The translations under genes were made by a program, and so were the position numbers. Of a DNA stretch of 64,000 nucleotides, positions 41,670-49,662 are shown in pieces (position 1 is the stretch's first letter; every line of letters begins with the position of its first letter). Under the pieces are notes generated by a model. It saw only the letters and a program-made list of their open reading frames with translations. It did no database searches and was not told where the DNA came from. The DNA is from Puia sp. (GTDB lineage: Bacteria; Bacteroidota; Bacteroidia; Chitinophagales; Chitinophagaceae), in assembly GCA_031292515.1 (NCBI GenBank), contig JARLGZ010000081.1, forward strand, positions 124,001 through 188,000, written 5' to 3'.

Positions 41670-43910
41670 CTAATGACCAACCTTGATACTCCTCTGCTCG
41701 TCTTTTTGATTGACATTCCGGATCACCACCTCGACCCTCCTGTTACACTGCCTTCCCGCTTCCGTCTTGTTATCACAGATGGGATTGTCCTTTCCGAAAC
41801 CACGTGCTACCAGGCGGGACTTGTCGACCCCATGTGCGATCAACGCCTCTGCGACTGCCGTTGCACGGGCTTTTGAGAGACGTTTGTTGACGGCTACGCT
41901 GCCCTTGCTGTCCGTATATCCGTCGACATAGAAATTCGAATTGCTGATCTGTTCATTCATGACACCTGCCGCATGGGCAAGAATGGTATCGGACTGCGGA
42001 CGGATGGTAGATTTGCCATAGTCGAACAGGATGTTCTTGAAATCCGCGGTGATCTGTACGACGACTTTTTCCACCGGGCATCCTTTCGTCGACGCAGGAC
42101 CGGGATCGTTGGGACAAAGATCCTGGTCATCGGGGATTCCGTCACCATCGGTATCCGGAACGGGGCATCCCTGATATTTGGCGACACCGGGTACCGTCGG
42201 GCATTTATCGTCCTTGTCAGGGATACCATCCCCGTCTGTGTCGGGACAACCATTAAACTGTTTCAGACCCGGTACCGTTTTACACGAATCTTCTTCATCG
42301 TTGACGCCATCACCGTCCGTGTCGGGGATCGGACATCCATGATAACGCGCCAAACCCGGAACCGTCTTACAGGAATCCTCTTCGTCGTTGATGCCATCCC
42401 CATCCGTATCGGGAATCGGGCAGCCCTGGTATCTCGCCAGACCAGGAACCGTCGGGCATTTATCGGCATCGTCGTAGATGCCGTCTTTATCGGTGTCGGG
42501 TTTGTGCTTCTTCTTGTACTGCATACCGAAATGAAATCCCACATGAAGATCCGCCTGCTTAGAATCGTGTACGAGTGCAGAAAGTACGCTTCCGGAGCCC
42601 ACAAAGAACGGGCCGACCCGGAACGCCACACCTGCGTTGAATTTTGTCAGATCATTATAGCTCAGCGGCAGTTCTACGCTGAACATCTTATTTTCCCAGC
42701 GCGGGGTAAGACTATAGGCGTTATAATAATATAGCGACAGCGTACCCGTCCGGGTAGTCTTAAACTGGCCGGACGCATTCAACGCAAAACCTCCCGCAAA
42801 CAGATAATCTATATCGGTATGGATCGTCGTAGGGAGATTCACATTATAGGAATTGCTTTGCGGCGCCCCGCTGAAATAAGGACTCGCATCAAGAATGGAT
42901 TTATATTGGCTTACCGACTTCCCGGCAAATTGACTTAATCCAAAAGTGCCTGCGGGAGCGGCCGGAATGTCGACCGTATAATCGGCAGCCTGGTTGGAAC
43001 TCCTTCCAAAACTGATCCGCCCGACATCCAGCAGGGAAGCGGATATCTTCAGCCTGTATTTGTTGGCAAAACGATCTGTTTGATACATGGAATAATCCGC
43101 GGACGGCCGGTATTCATAAACGAACCCGATATCCCCCCCCGCGCCGTGCCCGTTGAACTTAAAAAAATCGCTGAATTTGTAGTCGCTGAAATTTGCAGCC
43201 GTCGCATTCAACGCCAGGCCACCGGTTGCCGATGTGAGATACGTATTTCCAGGCCCGGCTACCGTGCCCGAAAAGTTTGTCGTCGTCAGATAAGAATCCG
43301 CCGTGCCCGCAATATACTTCAAGGTAATACCACCCTTAAAAAAATGATGGCTGCCCTTATTGGTAAAGACCTGCCCGACAGATCCTCCTATTTCTGTCCA
43401 ACCTGTCGCATGGACCAGCATATTTGAATTAAAATTAAATGGGATCCCGGCCGTGGTCGTGCCTCCGTCTATCAATGTGCTGGCAAGGTTGCCGTTGATA
43501 TTATTCCCATTTGCAAAGACTCTTGAACGCGTGGTAAATGCCAGCGAGGTCTTCGGGCTCAGACTAAACATCACCGAAGGCCCCAGCACATCTACATAAG
43601 ACAGGCTGTTGACATTTCCATTTCCACGCAGTAATTTCGATTTCAGCGAATCGGCATTGAAAGACCGGGTGATATCACTAAACCGCAAGCCAGATTGGTT
43701 GGTCCCCACAAAGCCATTGATCGCAAAGACATTGACATCCCATTTATACCGGTTATCCGCAATGTTTGCAGGATTGAAAAATACGCCGTTCACGCCTGAA
43801 TAATTACTCGTACGATAGCCCGGAAAGCTCTGTGACTTTACGGCATGCGTACCTAATAATAACAAGGAGAGGCCACTCAAAAAAGATCTTAAAAAGTTAG
43901 CAATTCTCAT
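41670..43910 (-). CDS. OmpA-family outer membrane protein with barrel, TSP3 repeats and peptidoglycan-binding domain
   Basis: A protein of 746 residues. A signal peptide (LLLLGTHAVKSQ) leads into a large beta-barrel-like region of the DUF5723 type to about residue 470. Five calcium-binding thrombospondin type 3 repeats follow (DTDGDGxxDxxDxCxxVPG, ending GCP), then an OmpA C-terminal domain (ILFDYGKSTIRP, DGYTDSKG, NKRLSKARATAVAEALIAHGV, NRRVEVVI). It anchors the outer membrane to peptidoglycan. It is divergent from the Gfo/Idh/MocA gene with a 256-base spacer. Confidence 0.9.
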   Translation of the reverse strand: MRIANFLRSFLSGLSLLLLGTHAVKSQSFPGYRTSNYSGVNGVFFNPANIADNRYKWDVNVFAINGFVGTNQSGLRFSDITRSFNADSLKSKLLRGNGNVNSLSYVDVLGPSVMFSLSPKTSLAFTTRSRVFANGNNINGNLASTLIDGGTTTAGIPFNFNSNMLVHATGWTEIGGSVGQVFTNKGSHHFFKGGITLKYIAGTADSYLTTTNFSGTVAGPGNTYLTSATGGLALNATAANFSDYKFSDFFKFNGHGAGGDIGFVYEYRPSADYSMYQTDRFANKYRLKISASLLDVGRISFGRSSNQAADYTVDIPAAPAGTFGLSQFAGKSVSQYKSILDASPYFSGAPQSNSYNVNLPTTIHTDIDYLFAGGFALNASGQFKTTRTGTLSLYYYNAYSLTPRWENKMFSVELPLSYNDLTKFNAGVAFRVGPFFVGSGSVLSALVHDSKQADLHVGFHFGMQYKKKHKPDTDKDGIYDDADKCPTVPGLARYQGCPIPDTDGDGINDEEDSCKTVPGLARYHGCPIPDTDGDGVNDEEDSCKTVPGLKQFNGCPDTDGDGIPDKDDKCPTVPGVAKYQGCPVPDTDGDGIPDDQDLCPNDPGPASTKGCPVEKVVVQITADFKNILFDYGKSTIRPQSDTILAHAAGVMNEQISNSNFYVDGYTDSKGSVAVNKRLSKARATAVAEALIAHGVDKSRLVARGFGKDNPICDNKTEAGRQCNRRVEVVIRNVNQKDEQRSIKVGH

Positions 43911-43982
43911 GACATAAGTTTTGATGATAAAAAACGATAATACTCAATTATCATACCTTCAGTATTTTAAGCATCCGGAGAT

Positions 43983-43997
43983 CATTTTCTGAAAATG
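43983..43997. promoter_or_regulatory. Short inverted repeat upstream of the OmpA gene
   Basis: CATTTT and AAAATG flank a 3-base centre, 73 bases upstream of the OmpA start codon and within the divergent promoter region. It could be an operator, but sites this short occur by chance. The rest of 43911-44166 shows only a weak plus-strand -7 candidate, TACGTTTA at 44048. Confidence 0.3.
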
Positions 43998-44166
43998 TGG
44001 GGTATTGATTGCACAATCGCACCGTTAAGCATGCCACCCGCCGCACATACGTTTAAGGATTTTACCGAAGGAGCAGGTATTCGCTAAACACAGCTGCATC
44101 CCGGCAATTTTATTTATCCTATCTTCCACAAACGAACCCATCAACCTGAACAAGAATATCAGACAA

Positions 44167-45192
44167 ATGAACGCTCAACAAGAAAGCAAAAAGCGATTTC
44201 CACCCCTGGACCAGGTCAACTGGGGAATGATCGGCGTAGGCAATGTCACCGAAAAGAAAAGCGGCCCCGCCTTTAACAAGATCCCTCATTCGGCACTCGT
44301 GGCCGTCATGGGCAGAAACGCCGAAAAAGCCGCCGACTATGCCCATCGTCACGGTATCGCAAAATGGTATGACGACGCAGACGCGCTTATCGCAGACCCC
44401 GCCGTCAACGCCATCTACGTCGCCACGCCACCGGACTCGCACCTGGAATATGCCGCTAAGATCATGCGTGCAGGCAAGGCTGCCTATATAGAGAAACCCA
44501 TGGCCCGGAATGCCGCCGAATGCGAAGAGATGAACCGTATAAGCCGGGAGACTGGCTCCCCGCTTTTCGTAGCCTACTACCGGCGGGTGTTACCCTATTT
44601 CGTGAAGTTGAGAGAACTGATCGACAGCCGCGTGATCGGAGATCCCCGCTGTGTGAATATCCGCCTTCACTGGCAACCTTATGACGAAGAAATCGGCCCC
44701 AATCCTCAACCGCGCTGGCGCGTCTTTCCCGAACTATCCGGCGGCGGCCATTTTCACGACCTGGCCTCGCACCAGTTCGACTATCTCGAATATGCCTTCG
44801 GTCCTATCAAATACGCAGCCGGTATCGCCCGCAACCAGGCCGGCCTCTACAAAGCCGATGACATCGTCGTCGCAAACTTCGAATTCCAGTCCGGCATGCT
44901 GGGCACCGGAAGCTGGTGCTACACCGTGAACAAGGAGCAAAGAGTCGACGAAGCGGTGATAATAGGCTCCCTGGGGAGGATCATTTTCTCATTTTTCGAA
45001 AAATCCACGATCCGGGTGGAGACGGCAGACGGTGCCGAAGAGTATAATATCCCCTATCCCGAACACGTTCAGCAACCCCTCCTCGAAGAGATCGTAAAAG
45101 AACTAAGGGGACAGGGGAAAAGTCCCAGTAACGGAACAACCGGGGCGAGGGCCAGCGCGCTGCTGGACCGGATCACGGCGCGGATTGGATAG
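44167..45192 (+). CDS. Gfo/Idh/MocA family oxidoreductase
   Basis: An NAD(P)-dependent sugar or polyol dehydrogenase of 341 residues. The Rossmann start is WGMIGVGNVTEKKSGPAF. The catalytic Lys lies in the EKPM motif (about 119-122). GGGHFHDLASHQFDYLEYAFG carries the substrate/catalytic Asp and His residues. There is no Tat signal, so it is cytoplasmic, unlike many Bacteroidota relatives. The substrate is unknown. It is alone on the plus strand. The GC-rich downstream spacer (45193-45330) contains repeated CCGG strings and no gene that I can see. Confidence 0.9.
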   Translation: MNAQQESKKRFPPLDQVNWGMIGVGNVTEKKSGPAFNKIPHSALVAVMGRNAEKAADYAHRHGIAKWYDDADALIADPAVNAIYVATPPDSHLEYAAKIMRAGKAAYIEKPMARNAAECEEMNRISRETGSPLFVAYYRRVLPYFVKLRELIDSRVIGDPRCVNIRLHWQPYDEEIGPNPQPRWRVFPELSGGGHFHDLASHQFDYLEYAFGPIKYAAGIARNQAGLYKADDIVVANFEFQSGMLGTGSWCYTVNKEQRVDEAVIIGSLGRIIFSFFEKSTIRVETADGAEEYNIPYPEHVQQPLLEEIVKELRGQGKSPSNGTTGARASALLDRITARIG

Positions 45193-45332
45193 TGGCCAAA
45201 AGCAGCATCGCCGGCGGCCAGACCCGGGATTAACAGACCATCGGGGACCGGAACACCCGCTCCCCGGAAGAGCCGGGACGGGACCGGTGGAAACCGGGGC
45301 CGGAAAGCGGCGGATTGTGGCATGAAAATAGC

Positions 45333-45364
45333 TTGGTGTAACGGAAAATTATTTTCTACCTTTA
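45333..45364 (+). promoter_or_regulatory. Candidate promoter of the RRM protein gene
   Basis: TTGG (45333-45336), a 21-base spacer and TACCTTTA (45357-45364) match the Bacteroidota -33/-7 layout with one mismatch. This gives a leader of about 55 bases containing a hairpin. Confidence 0.45.
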
Positions 45365-45377
45365 GCAGATCAATGAA

Positions 45378-45399
45378 GACATTCCTGTTTTTGAATGTC
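45378..45399 (+). promoter_or_regulatory. Hairpin in the leader of the RRM gene
   Basis: GACATTC (45378-45384) pairs with GAATGTC (45393-45399) around an 8-base U-rich loop, and a U-rich stretch follows. It may be an attenuator, an mRNA-stability element, or the target of the RNA-binding protein itself. Confidence 0.5.
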
Positions 45400-45425
45400 A
45401 ACTTTTATTTTAAAAAATACTAACA

Positions 45426-45794
45426 ATGAATCTTTTTGTAGCAGGGCTTCCGTATGATGTCGATGACCAGGAATTACAGGCAATTTTTGCAGAGTTCGGT
45501 GCCGTGAATTCGGCAAAGGTGATCCTCGATAAAGAGACACGAAAAAGCAGGGGTTTCGGTTTTGTAGAAATGCCTGACAAAGCGGAAGCAGAAAAAGCTA
45601 TCCAGGGCCTCGACGGAGCACAACTGGAAGGCAAGACCCTCGCCGTAAAAGAAGCCGAAGAACGCAGAAGTGGCGGCGGTGGCGGTGGTTACAAAGGCGG
45701 CGGCGGTGGCGGCTACAAAGGTGGTGGCGGCGGTGGCTACAAGGGTGGCGGCGGTGGCGGCTATCGCGATGGCGACAGAGGAAAACGCTATTAA
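45426..45794 (+). CDS. RRM-domain RNA-binding protein, Gly-rich tail
   Basis: A small RNA-binding protein of 122 residues. One RRM (about 1-78) has RNP2 LFVAGLPY and RNP1 RGFGFVEM. The tail is four GGGGGGYK/R units, like plant and cyanobacterial glycine-rich RNA-binding proteins. Bacteroidota have such proteins in place of CspA-type regulators, and relatives influence mRNA stability. The leader hairpin at 45378 and the strong terminator at 45849 make it a self-contained transcript. The tail repeat units are near-identical in DNA, so copy number may vary between strains. Confidence 0.92.
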   Translation: MNLFVAGLPYDVDDQELQAIFAEFGAVNSAKVILDKETRKSRGFGFVEMPDKAEAEKAIQGLDGAQLEGKTLAVKEAEERRSGGGGGGYKGGGGGGYKGGGGGGYKGGGGGGYRDGDRGKRY

Positions 45795-45848
45795 GACCGG
45801 TTATTAAGAAAGCGCGAAAACGCTGACAAGATATTTCCGCATATTCCG

Positions 45849-45898
45849 GAGTATAAAGCCTTAGTCCGCGTGGGCAATGGCTTTATACTCTGTTTTTT
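45849..45898 (+). terminator. Strong intrinsic terminator of the RRM gene
   Basis: GAGTATAAAGCC (45849-45860) pairs over twelve bases with GGCTTTATACTC (45879-45890), followed by TG and seven T. It lies 55 bases after the stop codon. Confidence 0.92.
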
Positions 45899-45975
45899 TA
45901 CACCCCGGATGGGTTGATCGTACTGCCAGGCACAATTTGTCTTGCACAATGGGTTGCTATTGCATGCCCTGCCAC

Positions 45976-46899
45976 CTAGAGCATCTTTTCGATAAACGGG
46001 TTAAAGGCCTTCGAGACCACCCTGACCCTGGATCCCGGCCTCAGGGAGGCCGCTTCCTCAGCGGTGCACACGATCTTCACGAGGTCCCTGCCGATCAATA
46101 CATCGGCTACATAGACCACATCTTCCCGCCGAAGGCTCAATACCTCCCCCGTAAATTGGAAATGACCGCTGACCCGGCGATCGGAAAAAACGGCAAATGG
46201 CTTTCCCTCTTTTTTCACACGGCCATCTTCCAGCCATACTATATGATCGGATACACGCACGATCTCTGAGAGATCATGACTGACCAGCAACAGAGTCAGG
46301 GGATACCTCCGGTGGACGCTGAGGATATAGTCCTGCATCCTCACCCTCATATCGTGATCCAAGGCGGAGAAAGGCTCATCCAGCAGCAGCAGATCGGGAT
46401 CCCTGACCAATGCCCTCGCCAGCGCGACCCTTTGCTTTTCCCCACCCGACAAAGTACCTGGGCGACGGGACAAAAAGGACTGCAATTCCATCAACTCCGT
46501 CAATTCACCGATACGATCCGCGCGCTGCCCCTTCTCCAACGCATAGACCAGATTCTCTTTCACCGTCATGTTGGGGAACAGCGCCTGTTCCTGGAACACA
46601 TAGCCGATACGCCTCGCCTGCGGCGAAAGATCGACCCCGACATCTTTCTCCTTCCCCCCTCTCTCTTCTTCCTTCGCCGCCTGTTCGCTCCCTCCCCGAA
46701 ACCATACTTTCCCGTTCACTTCGATCGATCCCCCGTCCGGCTTCATAAACCCCGCCAGCATATTGAGCAGGCTAGTCTTCCCGACACCCGAACTGCCATA
46801 GATGGTGATCAGTTGACCCGCCGGGAGGTCGCAGTCGATCTCCAGCGACTTCCTGCCGCCGGGAGATTGAAGGCTCTTATGCAGATGGATCCGGATCAT
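45976..46899 (-). CDS. modC: Molybdate ABC transporter ATP-binding protein
   Basis: The ATPase that powers molybdate import, 307 residues. Walker A is GSSGVGKTS, the Q-loop lies in GYVFQEQALFPNMTV, the signature is LSGGEKQRVALARAL, Walker B is LLLLDEPFSALD and the switch His lies in LLVSHD. The C-terminal 75 residues form a TOBE-like oxyanion domain. A charged insert (EQAAKEEERGGKEKD, about 72-86) lengthens the loop before the Q-loop. It overlaps modB by four bases and is last in the mod operon. Specificity comes from the ModA neighbour; a tungstate transporter is the main alternative. Confidence 0.88.
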   Translation of the reverse strand: MIRIHLHKSLQSPGGRKSLEIDCDLPAGQLITIYGSSGVGKTSLLNMLAGFMKPDGGSIEVNGKVWFRGGSEQAAKEEERGGKEKDVGVDLSPQARRIGYVFQEQALFPNMTVKENLVYALEKGQRADRIGELTELMELQSFLSRRPGTLSGGEKQRVALARALVRDPDLLLLDEPFSALDHDMRVRMQDYILSVHRRYPLTLLLVSHDLSEIVRVSDHIVWLEDGRVKKEGKPFAVFSDRRVSGHFQFTGEVLSLRREDVVYVADVLIGRDLVKIVCTAEEAASLRPGSRVRVVSKAFNPFIEKML

Positions 46900-47570
46900 C
46901 GGGAAAGCGTGCCTTTGAATTTTTGGTTGACAAGATACACCGTCAGCACGATGCAGAAACTGAGCAGAAACAGCAAAATGGCCTCCTTACCCGCCGCACC
47001 ATATTGCATCATCTCCACATGGTCATAGATCGCAATGGACGCCAGCCGCGTCTGACCCGGGATATTGCCCCCGATCATCAGCACTACCCCAAATTCCCCG
47101 ATCGTATGCGCAAAACTCAATACGATACCCGTGACAAGTGAAGACCGGATATTCGGTAACAGGATCCTGAAAAGGGTGGTCCGCCCCGACTTGCCCAGGG
47201 AATAAGAGGCCTGGCGAAGCTCTGCCGGCAGCGATTGCAACCCTGCCTGGATCGGTCCCACCATAAAAGGCAGGCTATAAAGCACCGACGCGATCACCAG
47301 GCCGCCAAACGAAAATGCCAGCCGTATATCGAAATGATCCTGCAGGAACTTTCCAAACCCCGACAGGGGGCTGAAAGCCAGCAACAGGTAGAACCCCAGC
47401 ACCGATGGCGGCAACACCAGCGGCATCGTCACCAACGTACCCAGCAGGATCCTCAACCGGGACTTCGTATAGGCCAGCCAGTAAGCAATCGGGATCGCCG
47501 CAAGCAACAGGATACCCGTGACGATAAACGCCAGCTTGAAAGACAATATAAAAGGTTGGGGATCGATCAT
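46896..47570 (-). CDS. modB: Molybdate ABC transporter permease
   Basis: A membrane subunit of 224 residues with five or six TM helices. The ABC-contact EAA loop lies around ELRQASYSLGKSGRTTLFRILLPNIRSSLVTGIVLSF, and FAHTIGEFGVVLMIGGNIPGQT is characteristic of ModB. The gene overlaps modC (ATGA) but is separated from the upstream TOBE gene by about 360 bases of repetitive DNA. It may therefore need its own promoter or read-through. Confidence 0.92.
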   Translation of the reverse strand: MIDPQPFILSFKLAFIVTGILLLAAIPIAYWLAYTKSRLRILLGTLVTMPLVLPPSVLGFYLLLAFSPLSGFGKFLQDHFDIRLAFSFGGLVIASVLYSLPFMVGPIQAGLQSLPAELRQASYSLGKSGRTTLFRILLPNIRSSLVTGIVLSFAHTIGEFGVVLMIGGNIPGQTRLASIAIYDHVEMMQYGAAGKEAILLFLLSFCIVLTVYLVNQKFKGTLSR

Positions 47571-47953
47571 CTCTTCCGCCTCGGTTTTATTTTATTTTGG
47601 ACGCGACAACAGGATCTCATCCCTTTTCTCAAGTCTTTTTCCATTTGCGCTCCGTTTGCACCTCATCCGCCCCCTCTGCACCCCAATCACCACCCAATTC
47701 TCACTATCAGCCACTCACTATTCAATTCCCAATTCTCACCCCCCGCCACTCGCTACTCACTCCTCATCGGCCTCTACCCCCTCCCCGCTGACCATTCTCC
47801 GCCAACTGCTTCCCACTCATCATTCATTACCGATTATTCACTCCTAATCCTCTATTTACTACTCGCTCCTCTCCACTCACTATTCACCACCCGCCACTCA
47901 CTTTTCCCCACCTTCTATTCCCCACTCACTACTGACTACTCCCCTCTCCCACC
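47571..47953. repeat. Degenerate CACTCACTA array inside the mod operon
   Basis: The spacer between the TOBE gene and modB holds no gene. From about 47690 to 47953 it is made of pyrimidine-rich, CACTCACTA- and CAATTC-like units. They become regular at the right end, where heptads TCACTAC (47926-47932), TGACTAC, TCCCCTC and TCCCACC run in phase. The TAG stop of the TOBE gene is inside the first of these, so its last codons are array sequence. The left part (47571-47690) is T/C-rich without recognisable signals. Confidence 0.8.
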
Positions 47954-48339
47954 ATCACTTCATTGGTCTTCACCAGGGCCAGCACCTCATCCCCCGCTTT
48001 TAGCTGCAGCTCATCCACCGCACCCGCGGTAATGACCGACCCGATCTCCTGGTCCTTCCACCGCATTTTTATCAGGGACAGCAAGGCGCCTACCTCTACG
48101 GATTCTATACGGCAGGGAATCCTGTTGCGGATGCTCAGCCCCCCCTGCCAACCCTTTGCTATTATCGTCTCGGTCTCCTTAAAAAGGATCTGTACATTCT
48201 TGCCGGGAGCCAGCAGCGGATTGGCGTCCGGCGTATCGATCACAATGGCATGCAAGAGGAGACCGCCGGAGCCGACGGTTATCAGCGAGAGATTACCCTC
48301 CGTCCGGATCTCCGTTATCGTCCCGGTCAAAATATTCAT
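47929..48339 (-). CDS. TOBE-domain molybdate-binding (Mop-like) protein
   Basis: A protein of 136 residues made of two TOBE/Mop-type oligonucleotide-binding folds (ILTGTITEIRTEGNLSLITVGSGG, then IPCRIESVEVGALLSLIKMRWKDQEIGSVITAGAVDELQL). It lacks an HTH, so it is a molybdate storage or delivery protein, not a ModE regulator. The C-terminal residues SSQ and the stop codon are encoded by the heptad array. It lies four bases after the lipoprotein gene. Confidence 0.85.
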   Translation of the reverse strand: MNILTGTITEIRTEGNLSLITVGSGGLLLHAIVIDTPDANPLLAPGKNVQILFKETETIIAKGWQGGLSIRNRIPCRIESVEVGALLSLIKMRWKDQEIGSVITAGAVDELQLKAGDEVLALVKTNEVMVGEGSSQ

Positions 48340-48343
48340 ACGG

Positions 48344-48733
48344 TCAGGGCATTATTTCTATGGAAGAGATTTCGCTAAGCCGGATCGGGTGGATCTGCGC
48401 ATTGAAAAAATGCGTCTTGCTGCCCACCAGCGCGCTGTCCTTCAACAGGACCGTATTGGCGTAAAAAGACGTTCGGCTATTATCCGTCTTTGTAATACGG
48501 ATGCCGGTCCGGTAGGTCACAGGCAAGGTCTTTGTCGCACCCTTTTTATCGACGACCTGTAAAGTCTCAAGGTTGTTTCCTTTCACCGATTCCGGATTGC
48601 CGATATAAGCCTTCCCTTCGACGGAACTATTCCTGAGTTGGTCGGTCAGGCTTTGTGTGGAGATCTTATAGACCGCGCAACCGGATAAAAAAATCAGCAT
48701 TCCCCCAAGCAAAGGAAATATTTCTTTTCTCAT
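48344..48733 (-). CDS. Small lipoprotein in the mod operon
   Basis: From the ATG at 48733 it encodes about 129 residues with a lipobox (GGMLIFLSGC). The mature part is beta-rich (YKISTQSLTDQLRNSS, KTLPVTYRTGIRITKTDNSRTSFYANTVLLKDSALVG). I do not recognise a family. The frame continues to 48784, but that would overlap modA by 14 bases. Its position between modA and the TOBE gene suggests cotranscription only. Confidence 0.7.
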   Translation of the reverse strand: MRKEIFPLLGGMLIFLSGCAVYKISTQSLTDQLRNSSVEGKAYIGNPESVKGNNLETLQVVDKKGATKTLPVTYRTGIRITKTDNSRTSFYANTVLLKDSALVGSKTHFFNAQIHPIRLSEISSIEIMP

Positions 48734-48770
48734 ATATAAGTCTGGTTTAAAGATAGCTTGTGTCTCATGG

Positions 48771-49550
48771 CTACCAGGGAACAAGATACCCGTATTTGAG
48801 GAACAGCGCGCGCGCCTGCCGGGAATAAAGATAACGATAAAAAGCCTCGGCCGCCGCCGGGTGGTGATCCCTGCCGTAGGTAAGCAGCGCAGCCGACTGG
48901 GCGATCGGCGAATACAGCGTTGAGTCCAGCGGGATCCAGCTCCCCTTTCCTTTCATTTCATCCGCCAGCACGATCGACCTCGCCGTAAAACCGATATCGG
49001 CGCCTCCGGAGAGGATGAACTGGTTGACCTGGGAAATACTCTGACCGAAGACCAACTTGTCTTTTATTTGCTCATAAAGGCCCAACCGTTTCAGGAAAGC
49101 TACCGTAGCCGCTCCGTAGGGCGCCAGGGTGGGATCGGCGACGGCGATTTTTTTTATCTTATCTGACAGTAGCGCTTCCGGGCCGGAGGAGACATTCACA
49201 TCGCTGCGAAGGGTCCACAGCACCAGCCCTCCCGACGCATAGATGGCCGGCTTGCCCACGACAAATCCTTTTTTATACAGTTCGAGCGGATAGCTGGTAT
49301 CGGCGGATACAAAAACATCGAAGGGCGCGCCATTCTCTATCTGGGCCGTCAGCTTGCCCGAAGATTCGATGATCACCTCCGGGACGGCGCCCTGCTGCTT
49401 TCCAAAGTCGGTAGCCAGCTCCCGGATCACAAATTGCACATTGGCGGCGGCGGCGACCCGGATCGCCTGTGCGTGCGCCGAAGCCTGCCCGGCAACGACC
49501 AGGAACAGCAGGAATGCGGCAAACCGGGTGATTCGTTTTACAGTATTCAT
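48771..49550 (-). CDS. modA: Molybdate-binding periplasmic protein
   Basis: The substrate-binding protein of the molybdate importer, 259 residues. A signal peptide (FAAFLLFLVVAGQASAHAQA) is followed by IRVAAAANVQFVIRELATDF, IIESSGKLTAQIENGAPFDVFVSAD and ADPTLAPYGAATVAFL. These are the oxyanion-contacting segments of ModA. It is the first gene of the minus-strand mod operon and divergent from the GH27 gene with 112 bases between. Confidence 0.92.
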   Translation of the reverse strand: MNTVKRITRFAAFLLFLVVAGQASAHAQAIRVAAAANVQFVIRELATDFGKQQGAVPEVIIESSGKLTAQIENGAPFDVFVSADTSYPLELYKKGFVVGKPAIYASGGLVLWTLRSDVNVSSGPEALLSDKIKKIAVADPTLAPYGAATVAFLKRLGLYEQIKDKLVFGQSISQVNQFILSGGADIGFTARSIVLADEMKGKGSWIPLDSTLYSPIAQSAALLTYGRDHHPAAAEAFYRYLYSRQARALFLKYGYLVPW

Positions 49551-49606
49551 ACCGCGAATTTTGTTTTACTACCCAAAAATCAGGGCCCCCATTTGTCAAT
49601 CGGCGT

Positions 49607-49614
49607 TACATTTG
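49607..49614 (+). promoter_or_regulatory. Candidate -7 box (TACATTTG) of the GH27 gene
   Basis: An exact TAnnTTTG match 48 bases before the GH27 ATG. The -33 region is unclear. Confidence 0.45.
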
Positions 49615-49662
49615 ACGGAAAATACAAGTTCCCCTTACCGGCAAAACCAAGTCTAAAATAGA

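Noticed and set aside
45193-45330. GC-rich CCGG-repeating spacer after the Gfo/Idh/MocA gene as a possible structured RNA
   Set aside because: The CCGG repeats can pair in many ways, and no single stable symmetrical stem with promoter or terminator was found.
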